Shown here one piece after another: positions 63,663 through 64,000 of a stretch of 64,000 nt of DNA; within the stretch, counting starts at the first letter, position 1; each line of letters starts with the position of its first letter. Under the pieces are notes generated by a model. It did no database searches. It was given only the letters and a program-made list of their open reading frames with translations, and was not told where the DNA came from. This stretch comes from Parabacteroides goldsteinii DSM 19448 = WAL 12034. Lineage in GTDB: Bacteria > Bacteroidota > Bacteroidia > Bacteroidales > Tannerellaceae. The stretch is from NCBI RefSeq assembly GCF_000969835.1, contig NZ_KQ033912.1, positions 3,247,373-3,311,372 of the forward strand, in the 5' to 3' direction. The position numbers and the translations under genes were made by a program.

Positions 63663-64000
63663 TTACAGACTTTTTGGCGGATAGAGAGCTTCCCACCATT
63701 CCGGCTGCTCTTTCAGATATTTGGCGAACCAGGCATAGATGGTTTTGTTCCATTCCGCCCGTTTCTTATAATCCAGTATCTGATGATTTTGTCCGTTTAC
63801 CTGTATGAAGGCTGTTGGCTTGCCGAGTAGTTTCAGGGCAGTGAACATCTGGATACTTTCTCCTACAGGTACGTTTGTATCGACGGAGCCGTGCAGGAAC
63901 AGGATCGGCGTGTTGATCTTGTCGGCATGGAACAAGGGGCTTTGTTCTACATAGATATCCCGTGCATTCCAGGGGTAACTGTTGGCGGTAGCCAGTGCAC
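63663..64000 (-). CDS. S9 prolyl oligopeptidase-family peptidase, C-terminal end only
   Basis: The frame is open to the right edge, so the gene starts beyond the window. The visible 111 residues are the end of an alpha/beta hydrolase peptidase domain: YPWNARDIYVEQSPLFHADKI, the ILFLHGSVDTNVP motif with the catalytic Asp, and NGQNHQI with the catalytic His. The nucleophile Ser (GxSxGG) would lie just outside. It is probably an exopeptidase or dipeptidyl peptidase of the envelope. Convergent with the 452-residue gene. Confidence 0.88.
   Translation of the reverse strand, partial: ALATANSYPWNARDIYVEQSPLFHADKINTPILFLHGSVDTNVPVGESIQMFTALKLLGKPTAFIQVNGQNHQILDYKKRAEWNKTIYAWFAKYLKEQPEWWEALYPPKSL

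Overview
The window comes from a gut-type member of the Bacteroidales, most likely Parabacteroides (genus level is inference). The signs are two SusC/SusD polysaccharide utilisation loci (PULs), a one-protein hybrid two-component system, an ECF sigma/FecR pair, a DUF3575/DUF3868 pair, 6-bladed beta-propeller lipoproteins, and many promoters with the Bacteroidetes -7 box TAnnTTTG, several with TTTG 19 bp upstream. No rRNA, tRNA, CRISPR array, insertion sequence or phage gene was seen.

Layout. 1-3954: beta-propeller proteins alternating with an S41-type peptidase, ending in a fossil of the peptidase 3' end. 4030-8648: purL and a secreted glycerophosphodiester phosphodiesterase. 8653-17129: PUL 1 (ECF sigma, FecR anti-sigma, SusC with an STN signalling domain, SusD, GH109-type enzyme). 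17169-36343: PUL 2 (hybrid sensor regulator, SusC, SusD, a protein with a sorting-type tail, an HU-like protein, a thioredoxin lipoprotein, a propeller, an unassigned hydrolase-like lipoprotein, a GH29 fucosidase broken by an amber stop, a GH20 hexosaminidase). The enzymes suggest host glycans (mucin or N-glycan). 36425-38622: a phosphate porin and PstS, each behind an 11-bp-periodic Pho-box-like array in the same position relative to its -7 box. 38761-41937: a nitronate monooxygenase and an orphan DUF3868/DUF3575 pair.

42089-53939 is a minus-strand block that looks like an iron/redox island: porin, imelysin, di-heme peroxidase-like protein, second porin, cytochrome c lipoprotein, then a three-gene cassette (RidA/FkbO-like protein, hemerythrin, LuxR regulator with a degenerate receiver) present twice in tandem. 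A ParE/RelE-type toxin-antitoxin pair sits inside the second copy. This duplicated cassette is the best candidate for an undescribed system.

54100-55492 holds a nested inverted repeat, an HU-family gene, and two tandem, promoter-equipped, covarying small RNA candidates in an otherwise empty 775-bp gap. 55692-62030 is central and stress metabolism: pflB-pflA (pflA starts at TTG), a CDF metal exporter, ahpC and ahpF. The right end has an unassigned 452-residue protein, four 23-bp tandem repeats, and the C-terminal end of an S9 peptidase that runs off the window. A second 4 x 23-bp array lies at 28335-28426.
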